64,000 nt of DNA from Prosopocoilus inquinatus (lineage: Eukaryota > Arthropoda > Insecta > Coleoptera > Lucanidae): assembly GCA_036172665.1 (NCBI GenBank), contig JAYKNF010000015.1, positions 3,965,981 through 4,029,980 on the forward strand, read 5' to 3'. The notes under the pieces were generated by a model that had not been told where the DNA came from, ran no database searches, and saw only the letters and a program-made list of their open reading frames with translations. This document shows positions 54,129-64,000 of the stretch, piece by piece. Each line of letters opens with the position of its first letter. Position 1 is the stretch's first letter. Both the position numbers and the translations under genes were made by a program.

Positions 54129-55836
54129 GGTATACCCACGATATACAGAACACTGGTACGCGCACTCACTTCCCTATCTTCCCCATATAAAACGAGGAAG
54201 TCAAAAGTAGTGCCTAGTTACGTGATTTAAATTTTACCGCTAGATGACACCAATGTATGAAGGACTGTCACTAAACGTCATTAATGTACTCCTGTAGGTT
54301 ATATTACGTGTTGTTGGCACGGTTGTAGGCGACATATATTCAGTATTTACGTATGTATTAACGGGAAACTTTGGTTAGAAATAAAGAATAAATGGCGACT
54401 GTCAAATTTAGCAAGCAATCAAACAGATGTAGAAAGATATTTACTAATGTAACGAGCAAGTACGTTTTGCTGTGATTTACAAACCTTTCAGAGGCTATTG
54501 GTATTATTTATTTCTTGTATCTGTTTGGTAGTGGTGGAAGAAAGGGCAGATGTGAGATTAGCATTAGTAGGAGCATACATTTAGTTGAGGAATAGCATCA
54601 TCTGTCAGTGTTCTTCGAATGATTTCATTTCCACTGACAATAATGATTTTTTACAAATTCTTCTTGAAAATGTATCAAGCACACAAAATGTTGCTTCAAT
54701 ATTGTGACACCTGCATTTTGGTTCATTCTTGAAGCCTTTCCGAAATCTATAATTAACAATATTTCATAATTAATGGTATGTATCGTAAGTCCACATCTGT
54801 AACCCAAATTTACTGAGCGGTTTGACAGCAGTTTATTCTGGTTAACTGAAAATTTAATGATGCTTTAAATATCTACTAATGTTTTTGATTCACTGGCACT
54901 GATCGCACAACGAGTATCTTCATCTTGTGTTATTACAAGATGCAAATACTCTGACTGCAACCAGCGCAAATGAATCGAAGATGCTATTTGCTTCAGTTCT
55001 TTATCAATTTCTTCGAGATTAATAAATCATTTTATTTTCTGAAAGAGCCAGAGTGAAACGTAGATAAACTTTCATTACGTTGGTCATCATCATCAGTTTT
55101 TTCAAAGTTGTGATGCAAATGAAGAAAAGTGCTACTCTTACGGTAATCTTGGAATAAGGGATGTAATCAAATTAAACAATATGTTTATTAAATTAGAAAT
55201 AATATAAAGAAGGAACTTGAAGGAAACAAGCTGCAGTAACGTTTAGGTGTTTTAACTTTATGCACTTTTGGTGTCACTTGCATGCAGAACTGATGTTACT
55301 AGATAGGTACTTTTGTGAGTTTATATCCACTCGTTATATTGAGTACATTTTAATCAGTACCAGGGGGGTTTAATGCCAGATGGATTGGTGGATATTCTAG
55401 GTTAGATAGCAATCTTACGATGAGTTCATGTTTATGTTAAAATCTCCTTGCTTCCATACAAATTTAACTCTAAGAAGTCTTTCTATTTTGACTGCAATGT
55501 AACTAAATTAGGAAACGAATCAAATTATTCGCTAATACGTACCCTCTTTAAATTAAAATTTCTACGCCTGACAACTTCGCTTTAAATTCATAGTTAAAAT
55601 TTAAAATGCAGTATTTAACCTCAAACCAGTTGTTGCGTACTGACCTCTGTTTATCTCTGCCCATGTGTTTTGTGTTTACCACAAGAGCCTCAGAAGAACC
55701 GGATGCGGAATTTGATAAAAATGACAGTCCGCGATACGGTTCTGCCATCTAGCGAATTTTTACAAACTACTCAACTTGCTCAAAATTTTAAACTAAAAAT
55801 CTCTCTATATCGTGATCTAACCTTATAACATCATTG
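54129..55836 (-). repeat. Inverted repeat block, left copy (segments B outer part and A)
   Basis: Read on the minus strand, this is segment A (about 55800-55235: gagcaagttg..ttgtaaaaattcgctag to gtttccttcaagtt) followed by segment B (from ccttctttatattatttcta at 55228). It reappears on the plus strand as B at 58028-60033 and A at 60745-61330. A 60-codon open frame (54625-54807 minus; 58437-58619 plus) is conserved between copies (INYEILLIIDFGKASRMNQN) but matches no family I know. The nature of A and B is unknown. Confidence 0.7.
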
Positions 55837-55844
55837 GTTATGAC

Positions 55845-58022
55845 TAAAGTCCGGATTTATATGTGCTAAAAAAATGGAAAATAAGTTTTTTTTATGCGAT
55901 TAAAATGGATCAAAATATGGATATTATATGCGATAAAAATTTTATTTTACTTATACATACTTTAGAATAATAAAAACATAAATTGTTTCATATAAGTAAT
56001 TTTAACACTTAACACTTAAGTAGTAGGATTACAAAATATAATCAACAGTTGATTTAAATTATTTGGGGTAAAATTTTGTCGTCTGTCTGTCAAAATATTT
56101 TTATAAGAGGAAAACGAACGCTCGACATCGCATGAAGTAATGGGCGCAAATTTCATGGATGCTACATCTTTGGGGTCCATGTCCAAATCCTCTTCACTTT
56201 GACCTTTTAAAACTAAACAGATTTTCCTCATTTTACTGTAGTCAGGATTACGTAATAGAACCTTGTCTAATTTTACCATTAACTTCTCTCCTATCTCCCC
56301 TGGAATTGATTTTACACTTTCAATTGCATCATCGACCACTTCAAAAGAATCTAATAGAGCCGTCTGGGATGATTCCAACTTTTTAATGGTGGATATTAAA
56401 ACCGAAAAATGAGTTTTAATGAATGCTAATTGATTCCCGATGTTTGTGTTCGACATGCATTCCTTACAAATTCTTAAAGCCGGTGAATTGGAATCATCCA
56501 ATTCTAAGAAAATTTCCTTTAATTGTTTAAAGTTATCTGCGTAAAAATTTGCTGCTTCAAGCCACGTACCCCATCTCGTAATTATTGGTTCTGGTGGTAA
56601 TGGCAGGTCAGCAGCTAATTCTTTATAGTGTTGTATACGCAGTGGGGCTTTAAGAAACGCCTTTTTTCCGTTATTGATCAACTTATTTACTGTTGGGTAT
56701 TCTAGTCGCACCAATTCAGCGAGCCTATTCATTGCGTGAGCCATACAAGTGAAGTGCATCAGATTTGGGTAAAACACCTGTAAAGCCTGTCCTGCTTTTA
56801 TCATGTAAGCTGCTGCATCAGACACCATTAGTAATATATTTTCCGATTTAACTTGATTAGGTGCATATAAAAGTGTCAAGCTGTCGTTAATAAAACGTGC
56901 GATCGTTGAATGATTTGTTTTTTCCAAAACTGCACTATTTACCAAATAAGATATTGGTGCAACTGTGTTGCTTAATACTCCTGCTAACATATTTGCTACA
57001 TAACGACCGCAGGCATCTGTCGTTTCATCAACTACTATATAAATATTGTTGTCGCTAAGCTTCTCTCTTATTTTCTTCATCCGTTGCTGGTAGCATATAC
57101 TTAGATAGTTTTTCCGCAAAGTCGATTCATTTAGAATATGACGATTGCAATATTTTTCCAAAAAAGTTCGAAAACTTGCTTGTTCAAGTTTATGCCAAGG
57201 AATGTTTGACTTTGCCATAGCACTGCACAAGTCTAAAAAGAATTCATTTCCTGTGTCACTGCCCTGTGAGTTACTGGCTGTTGAAGAAATAAAAGACTGC
57301 TTAAAGTTAGACACACATCTTTTCTCCGACTCCTTATGGAGGTTTGTAGCCAAATGTTGATCAATCTGGTACTTTTGGTCTGACGACACCTTAAAATATT
57401 GTCAAAATGAAAATGTGATTTTTAAGAGAATTTGTAAGGTATCTACCTGTTTTGAGCATGCGTTGCAAAAAATAACTTTTCCATCTGTAGTTAGATGTTT
57501 AAATGCTTTAATCCATTTTTTCAATAGCTCGGATCGAGAGGATGCTACTTTCGGCATTTTGAAAAGATAAGCACTGAATTTATTTCGTCTTTAAATTAAA
57601 TAAGAAAATAACAACTAATTCGCGTTGATAAATACACTAGTCACTAGTCACACACATTCACGGAGTTCTTATCTCAAACTGAAATGCAAAACATAAGTGC
57701 AAAATGCAAGTGCAAGTCGCTACAGATTCCCAGAAAATCACATTCCGGGAAATCGTAAAATAAAGTGGCCAGACGTTGAGAAGAATAAATTACTTCTTGG
57801 AAAAGCTGCAGACTTGAATATTGACCGTATATGGAATTATAATGTTATTTATTTCAATATATGGATAAATAAATAAATATGCGCTAAAAGTCTAAAATAT
57901 TAAGTTATATGCGAAATAAAACTACCATTTTTGGGCTTCTCTAATCGACAAACATATAAATACAAAACGCCAAGTTTAGGTATGTTAGCGTAAAAAACTT
58001 GTAAAAACTTATAAATCCGGTC
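55845..58022 (-). mobile_element. hAT transposon, copy 2 (2178 bp)
   Basis: It has the same TIRs as copy 1 (TAAAGTCCGGATTTATA; TAGAGACCGGATTTATAAG reversed). The flanking octamers do not match: gttatgac on the left, ctcataac on the right. The related sequence at 61384 (cacataac|cttctt) looks like the empty site for the right side only, so the left flank has been replaced by rearrangement. Confidence 0.9.
56016..57557 (-). CDS. hAT-family transposase (copy 2), intact reading frame
   Basis: Exon 1 is 57557-57447 (37 codons), exon 2 57389-56016; the join is in phase and gives about 494 residues. The BED zinc finger spans the splice junction (CNAC..., then QHLATNLHK). The catalytic core and C-terminal SCDVERSFSSYK are followed by ILTDRRQNFTPNNLNQLLII and a natural stop. 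It looks nearly identical to copy 1 but without the 4-nt loss, so this is the copy likely to encode a full transposase. The promoter would lie between the right TIR and 57557. Confidence 0.9.
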
Positions 58023-58027
58023 TCTAC

Positions 58028-60033
58028 TCATAACCTTCTTTATATTATTTCTAATTTAATAAACATATTGTTTAATTTGATTACATCCCTTATTCCAAGA
58101 TTACCGTAAGAGTAGCACTTGTCTTCATTTGCAAGTTTAAAGAAACTGATGATGATGACCAACGTAATGAAAGTTTATTTACGTTTCACTCTGGCTCTTT
58201 CAGAAAATAAAATGATTTATTAATCTCGAAGAAATTGACAAAGAACAGGGAAGCAAATAGCATCTTCGATTCATTTGCACTGGTTGCAGTCAGAGTATTT
58301 GCATCTTGTAATAACACAAGATGAAGATACTCGTTGTGCGATCAGTGCCAGTGAATCAAAAAAATTAGTAGATATTTAAAGCATCATTAAATTTTCAGTT
58401 AACCAGAATAAACTGCTGTCAAACCGCTCAGTAAATTTGGGTTACAGATGTAGACTTACGATACATACCATTAATTATGAAATATTGTTAATTATAGATT
58501 TCGGAAAGGCTTCAAGAATGAACCAAAATGCAGGTGTCACAATATTGAAGCAACATTTTGTGTGCTTGATACATTTTCAAGAAGAATTTGTAAAAAATCA
58601 TTATTGTCAGTGGAAATGAAATCATTCGAAGAACACTGACAGATGATGCTATTCCTCAACTAAATGTATGCTCCTACTAATGCTAATCTCACATCTGGCC
58701 TTTCTTCCACCACTACCAAACAGATACAAGAAATAAATAATACCAATAGCCTCTGAAAGGTTTGTAAAAATCACAGCAAAAAGTACTTGCTCGTTACATT
58801 AGTAAATATCTTTCTACATCTGTTTGATTGCTTGCTAAATTTGACAGTCGCCATTTATTCTTTATTTCTAACCAAAGTTTCCCGTTAATACACACGTAAA
58901 CACTGAATATACGTCGCCTACTACCGTGCCAACAACACGTAATATAACCTACAGGAGTACATTAATGACGTTTAGTGACAGTCCTTCATACATTGGTGTC
59001 ATCTAGCGGTAAAATTTAAATCACGTAACTAGGCACTACTTTTGACTTCCTCGTTTTATATGGGGAAGATAGGGAAGTGCGCGTACCAGTGTTCTGTATA
59101 TCGTGAGTATACCTCTGTGGTATACCTATTGTCAAAGAATTGTCAGTAGTAAAGGCGCCTTTTATTTTTCTACAGATAATTTTGTAATTAAGGCACATTT
59201 GTTGTTGAAATGGAAAAGAAGTCCTAATTTGATTGCAGGAGAGTTCTGCACGGTTATAGTAGATTTAGTTACAGACCATTTTAATGTAATTGAAAAGAAA
59301 CGGACAGATACTGTAACCCAACTGCAAAAAGCAGAGGAATGGGAAGAAATTGGCCGCAGCTTCAACGCCATAAGCAGTAGTTGCCACAGAAATCCGGAAA
59401 CTTTAAAAGCAGCATGGGATAATTTGAAAAAATATACAAGTAAAGTATTTGCCGATGAGCGCATACAGACAGGGACTGATACCGGTGGCGGACCAGCCAA
59501 AAAAGATAAATACGATCCGCTACTAGGCCGCGTCCGAGAACTAATAAAGCCTACTGTGGATGGTTTGAAGAATGTCTTCGGTAGCGACTCAATTATGAGT
59601 AAGTGATTGTCATCACAAATATTTCATTAATTTCAATATTATTGCTGCAACAAATTTTTTTTGAAATGTGAAACATTTAATTTTTGTCTCGAAATTTATT
59701 TCTTATACCGCGAATTTTGTTATTATATGAACGCAAAGATAACCAAAATGTGTTTTGAATTTGACAGATACATCTTATACTGAAGTGGAAGAGATTGATG
59801 CCAAGGAAAATTCTAATGGCGAGGTAGTTCCAATAGTAAAGTGTTCATCGTTTTTAACAGCTATGTCAGCTAAATATACATATTTTTTTTCTTTAGGATA
59901 CTTTTCCAAACGGGGATTGGTCTCATTATACACCTCAAATGCTAAGAACACCAATTTCCTCTGCTCTCCGTACAGTGACCAGTGCAGACATTAATCAGAT
60001 CCTTGACCAAACTAGTTCTGATTGCATAGAGTT
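58028..60033 (+). repeat. Inverted repeat block, right copy of segment B
   Basis: Starting at cataaccttctttatatt, this ~2-kb block is the reverse complement of about 53230-55228. It ends inside Myb exon 3 at gcatagagttt, where a deletion joins it to the first intron of the Harbinger transposase (gtaaaagaaccc). Confidence 0.85.
59210..60033 (+). pseudogene. Harbinger Myb/SANT-like gene, second copy, truncated
   Basis: Exon 1 (59210-59598) has a frameshift just after the Met but then an uninterrupted trihelix (AEEWEEIGRSFNAISSSCHR and AAWDNLKKYTSKVFADER), keeping the Trp lost in copy 1. Exon 2 (59768-59823) is 18 bp longer than in copy 1 (TSYTEVEEIDAKENSNG). Exon 3 starts at 59897 and is cut by the deletion at 60033, losing the coiled coil. 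Confidence 0.8.
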
Positions 60034-60048
60034 TGTAAAAGAACCCAC

Positions 60049-60461
60049 CTGTTAGAGGGAAACTCCAACTGCCCCTCAAATTGTTCAAGGATGACCAGGG
60101 CAGACTGTTTGGAAAGCCTGAAACGAGTGAAAATCTACATCGTCGTAGTCATCAAAATAATTGTTTCTTTCACGAATCCATCTTGGCCGACGCCTAAGAA
60201 TATAATCTTCTTCATCATCAAAAGACCAGATCATACACCTCTTGAGCCATTTTTTGTATTTTCGCAATGAAAATTTGACGTTACTAATCGCGATTAAGAA
60301 GGTAACTTGTCAAAAATTGACGTTTAACGATAAACTCGAGTAATCAAAATTAAACGCGATTTAATATATGGTGAAACGCGACAAACGATTAACTTAGATT
60401 AACTGCACTCCTAAACGAGTTTAAAGTACTAAACTAGATTGGTGAAACCGGCCCTAGGGCC
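60049..60461 (-). pseudogene. Harbinger transposase exon 1 and TIR, second copy
   Basis: On the minus strand the terminal repeat (60461) is followed by exon 1 from Met at 60250 to the donor CAG|GTGGGT at 60049. This copy keeps the segment lost in the first (DDEEDYILRRRPRWIRERNN before YFDDYDDVDF) but has frameshifts of its own near 60225 and 60125. Exon 2 with the catalytic core is deleted, so this is an internally deleted, non-autonomous derivative. Confidence 0.82.
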
Positions 60462-60655
60462 GGTTTCATCAAACTCAGTTAAATTTCTCCTAAAATAGGA
60501 TTAACAAAACGCGATTAAAACTTAATCTTACATTTTAAACGAGTTTAATGTGTACATGTTTTATCAATAATATTTGTTGTTCGGTTAATCGAGATTAGTT
60601 AAGCGAGTTTTACTTTCACGATCTCGCCGAAAACGCACGAAAGGAATCGAAATGT
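60462..60655. repeat. Second Harbinger-type terminus, back to back
   Basis: Directly after the first TIR comes ggccCTAgggcc, then AGGGCCGGTTTCATCAAACT and ~170 bp rich in aaacgagttt / taatcgagatta modules like those in the first terminus. It looks like the end of a different family member that inserted next to it, sharing the CTA. Confidence 0.6.
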
Positions 60656-61481
60656 GTATAGTATACCTCTATGGTATACCCACGATATAGAGAACACTGG
60701 TACGCTCACTCGCCGCCATTTTCAGTTAAAAATTTTGAGCAAGTTGTGTAGTTTGTAAAAATTCGCTAGATGGTAGAACCGTATCGCGGACTGTCATTTT
60801 TATCAAATTCCGCAGCCGGGTCTTGTGGGGGTTTTATTCTATATGGGCTCTTGTGGTAAACACAAAACACATGGGCAGAGATAAACAGCGGTAAACAGTA
60901 TGCAACAAACTGCTTTGAGGTTAAGTACTGCATTTAAAATTTTGACTATGATTTTAAAGGGAAGTTGTCAGGTGTAGAAATTTTAATTTAAAGAGGGTAT
61001 GTATTGGCGAATAATTTAATTCGTTTCCTAATTTATTTACATTGCAGTGAAAATAGAAAGACTTCTCAGAATTAATTTGTATTGAAGCAAGGAGATTTTA
61101 ACATAACATGAACCCATCGCAAGATTCCTAGCTAACCTAGAATATCCACCAATCCAACTGGCATTAAACTGACCGACATACTGATTAAAATGTACTCAAT
61201 AGAACAAGTGGATATAAACTCACAAAAGTACCTATCTAGCAACATCAGTTACGCATACAAGTGACACCAAAAGTGCATAAAGTTAAAACACGTAAACGTT
61301 ACTGCGGCTTGTTTCCTTCAAGTTTGATGACCTTGCAAATTAATTCCATCGAAGCAGAAAATATCTAGTGTTATGTGAGAGGCACATAACCTTCTTTATA
61401 TTATTTCTAATTTAATAAACGTATTGTTTAATCTGATTACATCCCTTATTCCAAGATTGCTGTAACAGTATCACTTGTCTT
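60656..61481 (+). repeat. Repeat block: GGTATACC tag, segment A, start of segment B
   Basis: The tag ggtatacccacgatata..gaacactggtacgc (60680-60711) also occurs at 54129-54163 and (reversed) about 59084-59125. Segment A follows (60745-61330), then ~50 bp missing from the left copy, then segment B from cataaccttcttta (61385) until the Gypsy LTR at 61482. Confidence 0.65.
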
Positions 61482-61676
61482 TGTCATATGTATCATAAGT
61501 TCAAATGTTCCTGCCATTACATGCTTTGTGCTTCCACCTACAGGGGAGCAGCGGTCGAAAGTTCGTGCACACAGTACACGTAGAAACGCACGTTAGAGAA
61601 TGTTGTATGAAGCTTGTACAATGAATATGGAACAATAAAATACTAAAAACACGATCCAGGCCTTTATTTCATCACA
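61482..61676 (+). repeat. 5' LTR of the third Gypsy element
   Basis: 195 bp, from TGTCATATG to TTTCATCACA. AATAAA lies at about 61634. TGGCGCAGTCAAGAGG (61677 on) is the primer-binding site, matching the one at 34378 for 11 bases. Confidence 0.85.
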
Positions 61677-61775
61677 TGGCGCAGTCAAGAGGTAAATTGC
61701 ATAACTAAGAAGGCATAAAATTACATTATCTGAAGCAGCAGTGAAAGTGAAAGTAAAAAGCAACGTGTCCAGAAA

Positions 61776-64000
61776 ATGGCCGACCAGATGCAACACGTGC
61801 ATTCACTAAATTTGAAGCCCCCGGAACCGTTATCCTTTGATGGAAATGTGTCCGAGAATTGGACAAAATGGTTAAAAAAATTCAAGATTTACTTATCGGC
61901 AACTGAAAGCGACAACAAAGCTGATTCCGTGAAAGTTGCAATTCTTTTGCACGCACTAGGTGAAGAAGCGCAAGACAAATTTGAAACTTTCGGTCTCGGT
62001 GAAGAGGACCAAAAAGATTTTCAAACTGTTGTATACGCGTTTACAAATTATTGTGTTCCAAGAAAAAACGAAAGTGTATCACGGCATGTGTTTTTTAAGA
62101 GAAACCAAAGAGTGGGTGAAACATTTGAAGATTTTTTGACTGAACTGAAGAAACTAAGTCTAGATTGTGCATTTGGGGACTTGAAGGATAGTCTCATCCG
62201 TGATCGAATCATTTGCTGGTATTCAAAATAATCAACTGAAAGATCGATTATTACGCGTGGAAAACCTCGACTTAGATAGATGCATACATTTGTGCAGAAC
62301 GACAGAACTGGCAAGACAGCAGCTCCAGACGCTCGGAGAAGGCGGAAAAGTGGACGTCATCCAGAGAAACAAGAAACAAGTCAAGAAGAAAGAAATCTAC
62401 GGACAACAGGAAGCCGACAAATCATCAAAAAGAAATTCGGAACGAACAGGACCGGATCAAAAGAAACAAGCTAATTTTCAACCTCAACGTAACTTTAAGT
62501 GTACCAGATGTGGCTACAGTCACAATCCGCAGAAATGTCCAGCGTTCGGTAAGAAATGTATGGCGTGTAATAAACAAAATCATTTCGCTCAAATGTGCAA
62601 AAATAAACGAAATGTTAACATTGTCGAAGAAATCAAAGACTCGTTTCCTTTAGGTAACATACGCATTGATATAATAAACTCATCGAATCAATGGTTCGAG
62701 CAGGTTAGTTTCATGGATACGGGAAAATCATTAAATTTCAAACTTGATACGGGTGCCGGTTGTAACGTCATAGATTACAAAAAATTTGTAAATGTAGGCC
62801 CTCAAGTACAATTTGACAAAACTTCCGCGAATTTGGCAAACTATAACGGAACAAAAATGAAGCTGTTCGGGAAAGTAAAATTAAAATGTAAAATTAAAAA
62901 TGAAATAGAAGATTTAGATTTTTATATCGTAGATTGTGAAGATTCAATTCCAGTTATAGGCCTCCCTACGATACAAAATTTACAATTGCTGTATCGCGTC
63001 GAAAGTATTGCGCACTTGGAAAACAGAGACCTAAACAGTTTATTAAAGAAAAATTCTCAAGTTTTCACAGGAATAGGTGAAATTGATTACAGGTATGATT
63101 TTAAATTAAAGCCCGATTACAAAGGTGTCGTGCATCCATGCCGAAAAGTACCGTTTAAACTTCATGAAGCTTACCGGCTCGAGCTTCAAAAAATGGAGCA
63201 AGAACAAATTATAAAGTCAATAGACGAACCAACCGAATTTGTAAACCCCGTGGTTTTGGTAGAAAAAAATGACAAATCTCTTAGAGTCTGCCTAGATCCT
63301 CAAAATTTAAATGACAATTTGTTAAGAGAACATTTTCAGTTTCCCACTTTTGAGGAAATCGTAGCGAAAATAAAAGATGCTAAAATTTTTTCAGTCCTAG
63401 ACGCGTCTAAAGCATTTTGGCAAATTGGCTTAACAGAAAATAGTTCTAAAATGACAACATTCCAAACACCCTTTGGTCGTTTTCGATTTTTAAGAATGCC
63501 TTATGGTATAAAAACCGCTCCGGAAGTATTTCACAGAGTTTACAAACAAATATTTGAAGGTATACCAAATTTAGAGATTTACATAGATGACATGATCATT
63601 TGGGCTAAAGATGAAAAGGAACATGAAAAAATTTTAAGTCAAATTTTTGATAAAGCTAAAAACTCAGGTGTGAAATTTAATGTTAACAAGTGTCAAATAG
63701 CAAAAACTAACGTTAAATTTATGGGTCATATTTTTTCGACTGATGGCATTCAAATTGATCCGAAAAAATTAGACGCAATTTTGAATATGAAAACACCCAA
63801 AGATGCAGCCGGAGTTAGCAGAATATTAGGTATGATAGCATACGTTTCTAGATTTATTCCGAACATTTCTGAAATAACGGAACCTCTCCGCAATTTAATA
63901 AAAAAAGACGTACTATTCAACTGGACTGAAATCCATAATAAAACTCTTGAGAAAATTAAAATCTTGTTAACTAGAAATCCAGTTTTGCAATATTATAACC
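61776..64000 (+). pseudogene. Gypsy gag-pol polyprotein with one frameshift, open to window end
   Basis: The Met at 61776 starts gag (SLNLKPPEPLSFDGNVSENW; ETFEDFLTELKKLSLDC; SLIRDRII). One extra base near 62212 shifts the frame; from there it is open to the window edge. Zinc motifs CTRCGYSHNPQKC and CMACNKQNHFAQMC are followed by the protease site FKLDTGAGCNVI (about 62743), then RT: FVNPVVLVEKNDKSLRVCLD, FSVLDASKAFWQI, FRFLRMPYGIKTAPEVF and YIDDMIIWAKD (catalytic YIDD, 63580-63591), LGMIAYVSRFIPN, then the RNase H approach. Gag and pol are in one frame after the shift, so the frameshift could be a recent lesion or, less likely, programmed. It makes the virus-like particle and copies RNA to cDNA. 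Confidence 0.9.

Larger units (their letters stand above)
61482..64000 (+). mobile_element. Third Gypsy-type element, 5' part, cut by window edge
   Basis: LTR, primer-binding site, gag, protease, RT and the start of RNase H are present. It is inserted in segment B after cttgtctt; the same site is uninterrupted at about 58116-58123 (cttgtcttcatttgc), so the left boundary is certain. It is related to the element at 34155 but clearly distinct in sequence. Confidence 0.9.

Noticed and set aside
55080..55115. ctgatgatgatgacc as another hammerhead core (also near 58146)
   Set aside because: Neither copy has a GAAA plus GUH segment or a pairing stem at the required distance.
59162..59500. Minus-strand frame opposite the Myb-like gene (and 53696-54067 plus)
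   Set aside because: Shadow of the trihelix exon; splice sites and homology support the other strand.

Overview
This is a stretch of animal nuclear DNA, almost certainly from an insect or other arthropod. It is AT-rich, has spliced genes with GT..AG introns, and is packed with LTR retrotransposons (three Gypsy-type plus a fragment, one BEL/Pao), non-LTR (LINE) fragments, Penelope-like remnants, hAT, PIF/Harbinger, Tc1/mariner and MULE/Foldback DNA transposons, and many short inverted-repeat elements. No prokaryotic organisation, tRNA, rRNA or CRISPR array is visible. I see only one plausible host-gene piece: a signal-peptide first exon at 24742-24802.

Layout. 1-10.6 kb: a ribozyme-bearing small repeat, a LINE ORF1 relic, the 3' half of a Gypsy element ending in its LTR (4930-5093), then the gag and 5' LTR of a second Gypsy element on the minus strand; that LTR is split by an intact-looking hAT transposon (6245-8422) with a perfect 8-bp target duplication. 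10-22 kb: a LINE on the plus strand interrupted by a 1.56-kb long-inverted-repeat element, a complete BEL/Pao element (14454-20351, 227-bp LTRs, TSD gcctc) and a MITE. 22-34 kb: a Penelope-like GIY-YIG fragment, the candidate host exon, a mariner-type palindromic element, a LINE with endonuclease and reverse transcriptase (27.2-30.3 kb), and small relics. 34155-48200: one Gypsy element (223-bp LTRs, TSD atcaa) inserted into a Penelope-type repeat and itself split by a 9.7-kb Foldback/MULE element (37965-47656). 48.2-61.4 kb: MITEs, another ribozyme repeat, a PIF/Harbinger element with transposase and Myb-like partner, a second hAT copy, and an inverted, rearranged second copy of the Harbinger region. 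61482-64000: the 5' half of a third Gypsy element running off the window.

The two most interesting things are these. (1) A small repeat family (about 312-bp unit) at 2.3, 8.7, 41.8 and 50.1 kb carries a hammerhead ribozyme: CTGATGA core, paired stems I and II, GAAAC and a GUC or GUA cleavage site. One copy is a partial tandem dimer and two have 12-13-bp target duplications, so it looks like an animal retrozyme; a Penelope-like endonuclease relic lies in the same window. (2) The Foldback element has arms made of about 13-15 tandem copies of a ~160-bp unit around a degraded MULE-type transposase. The C-terminal part of that transposase reads as a ubiquitin-specific-protease-like His/Asp region, and the element has mirrored part of its Gypsy host.

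Most coding regions here are damaged by stops, frameshifts or deletions. The best preserved are hAT copy 2 (55845-58022), the Harbinger transposase exon 2 (51728-52616), and the Gypsy polyprotein at the right edge, which has a single visible frameshift.
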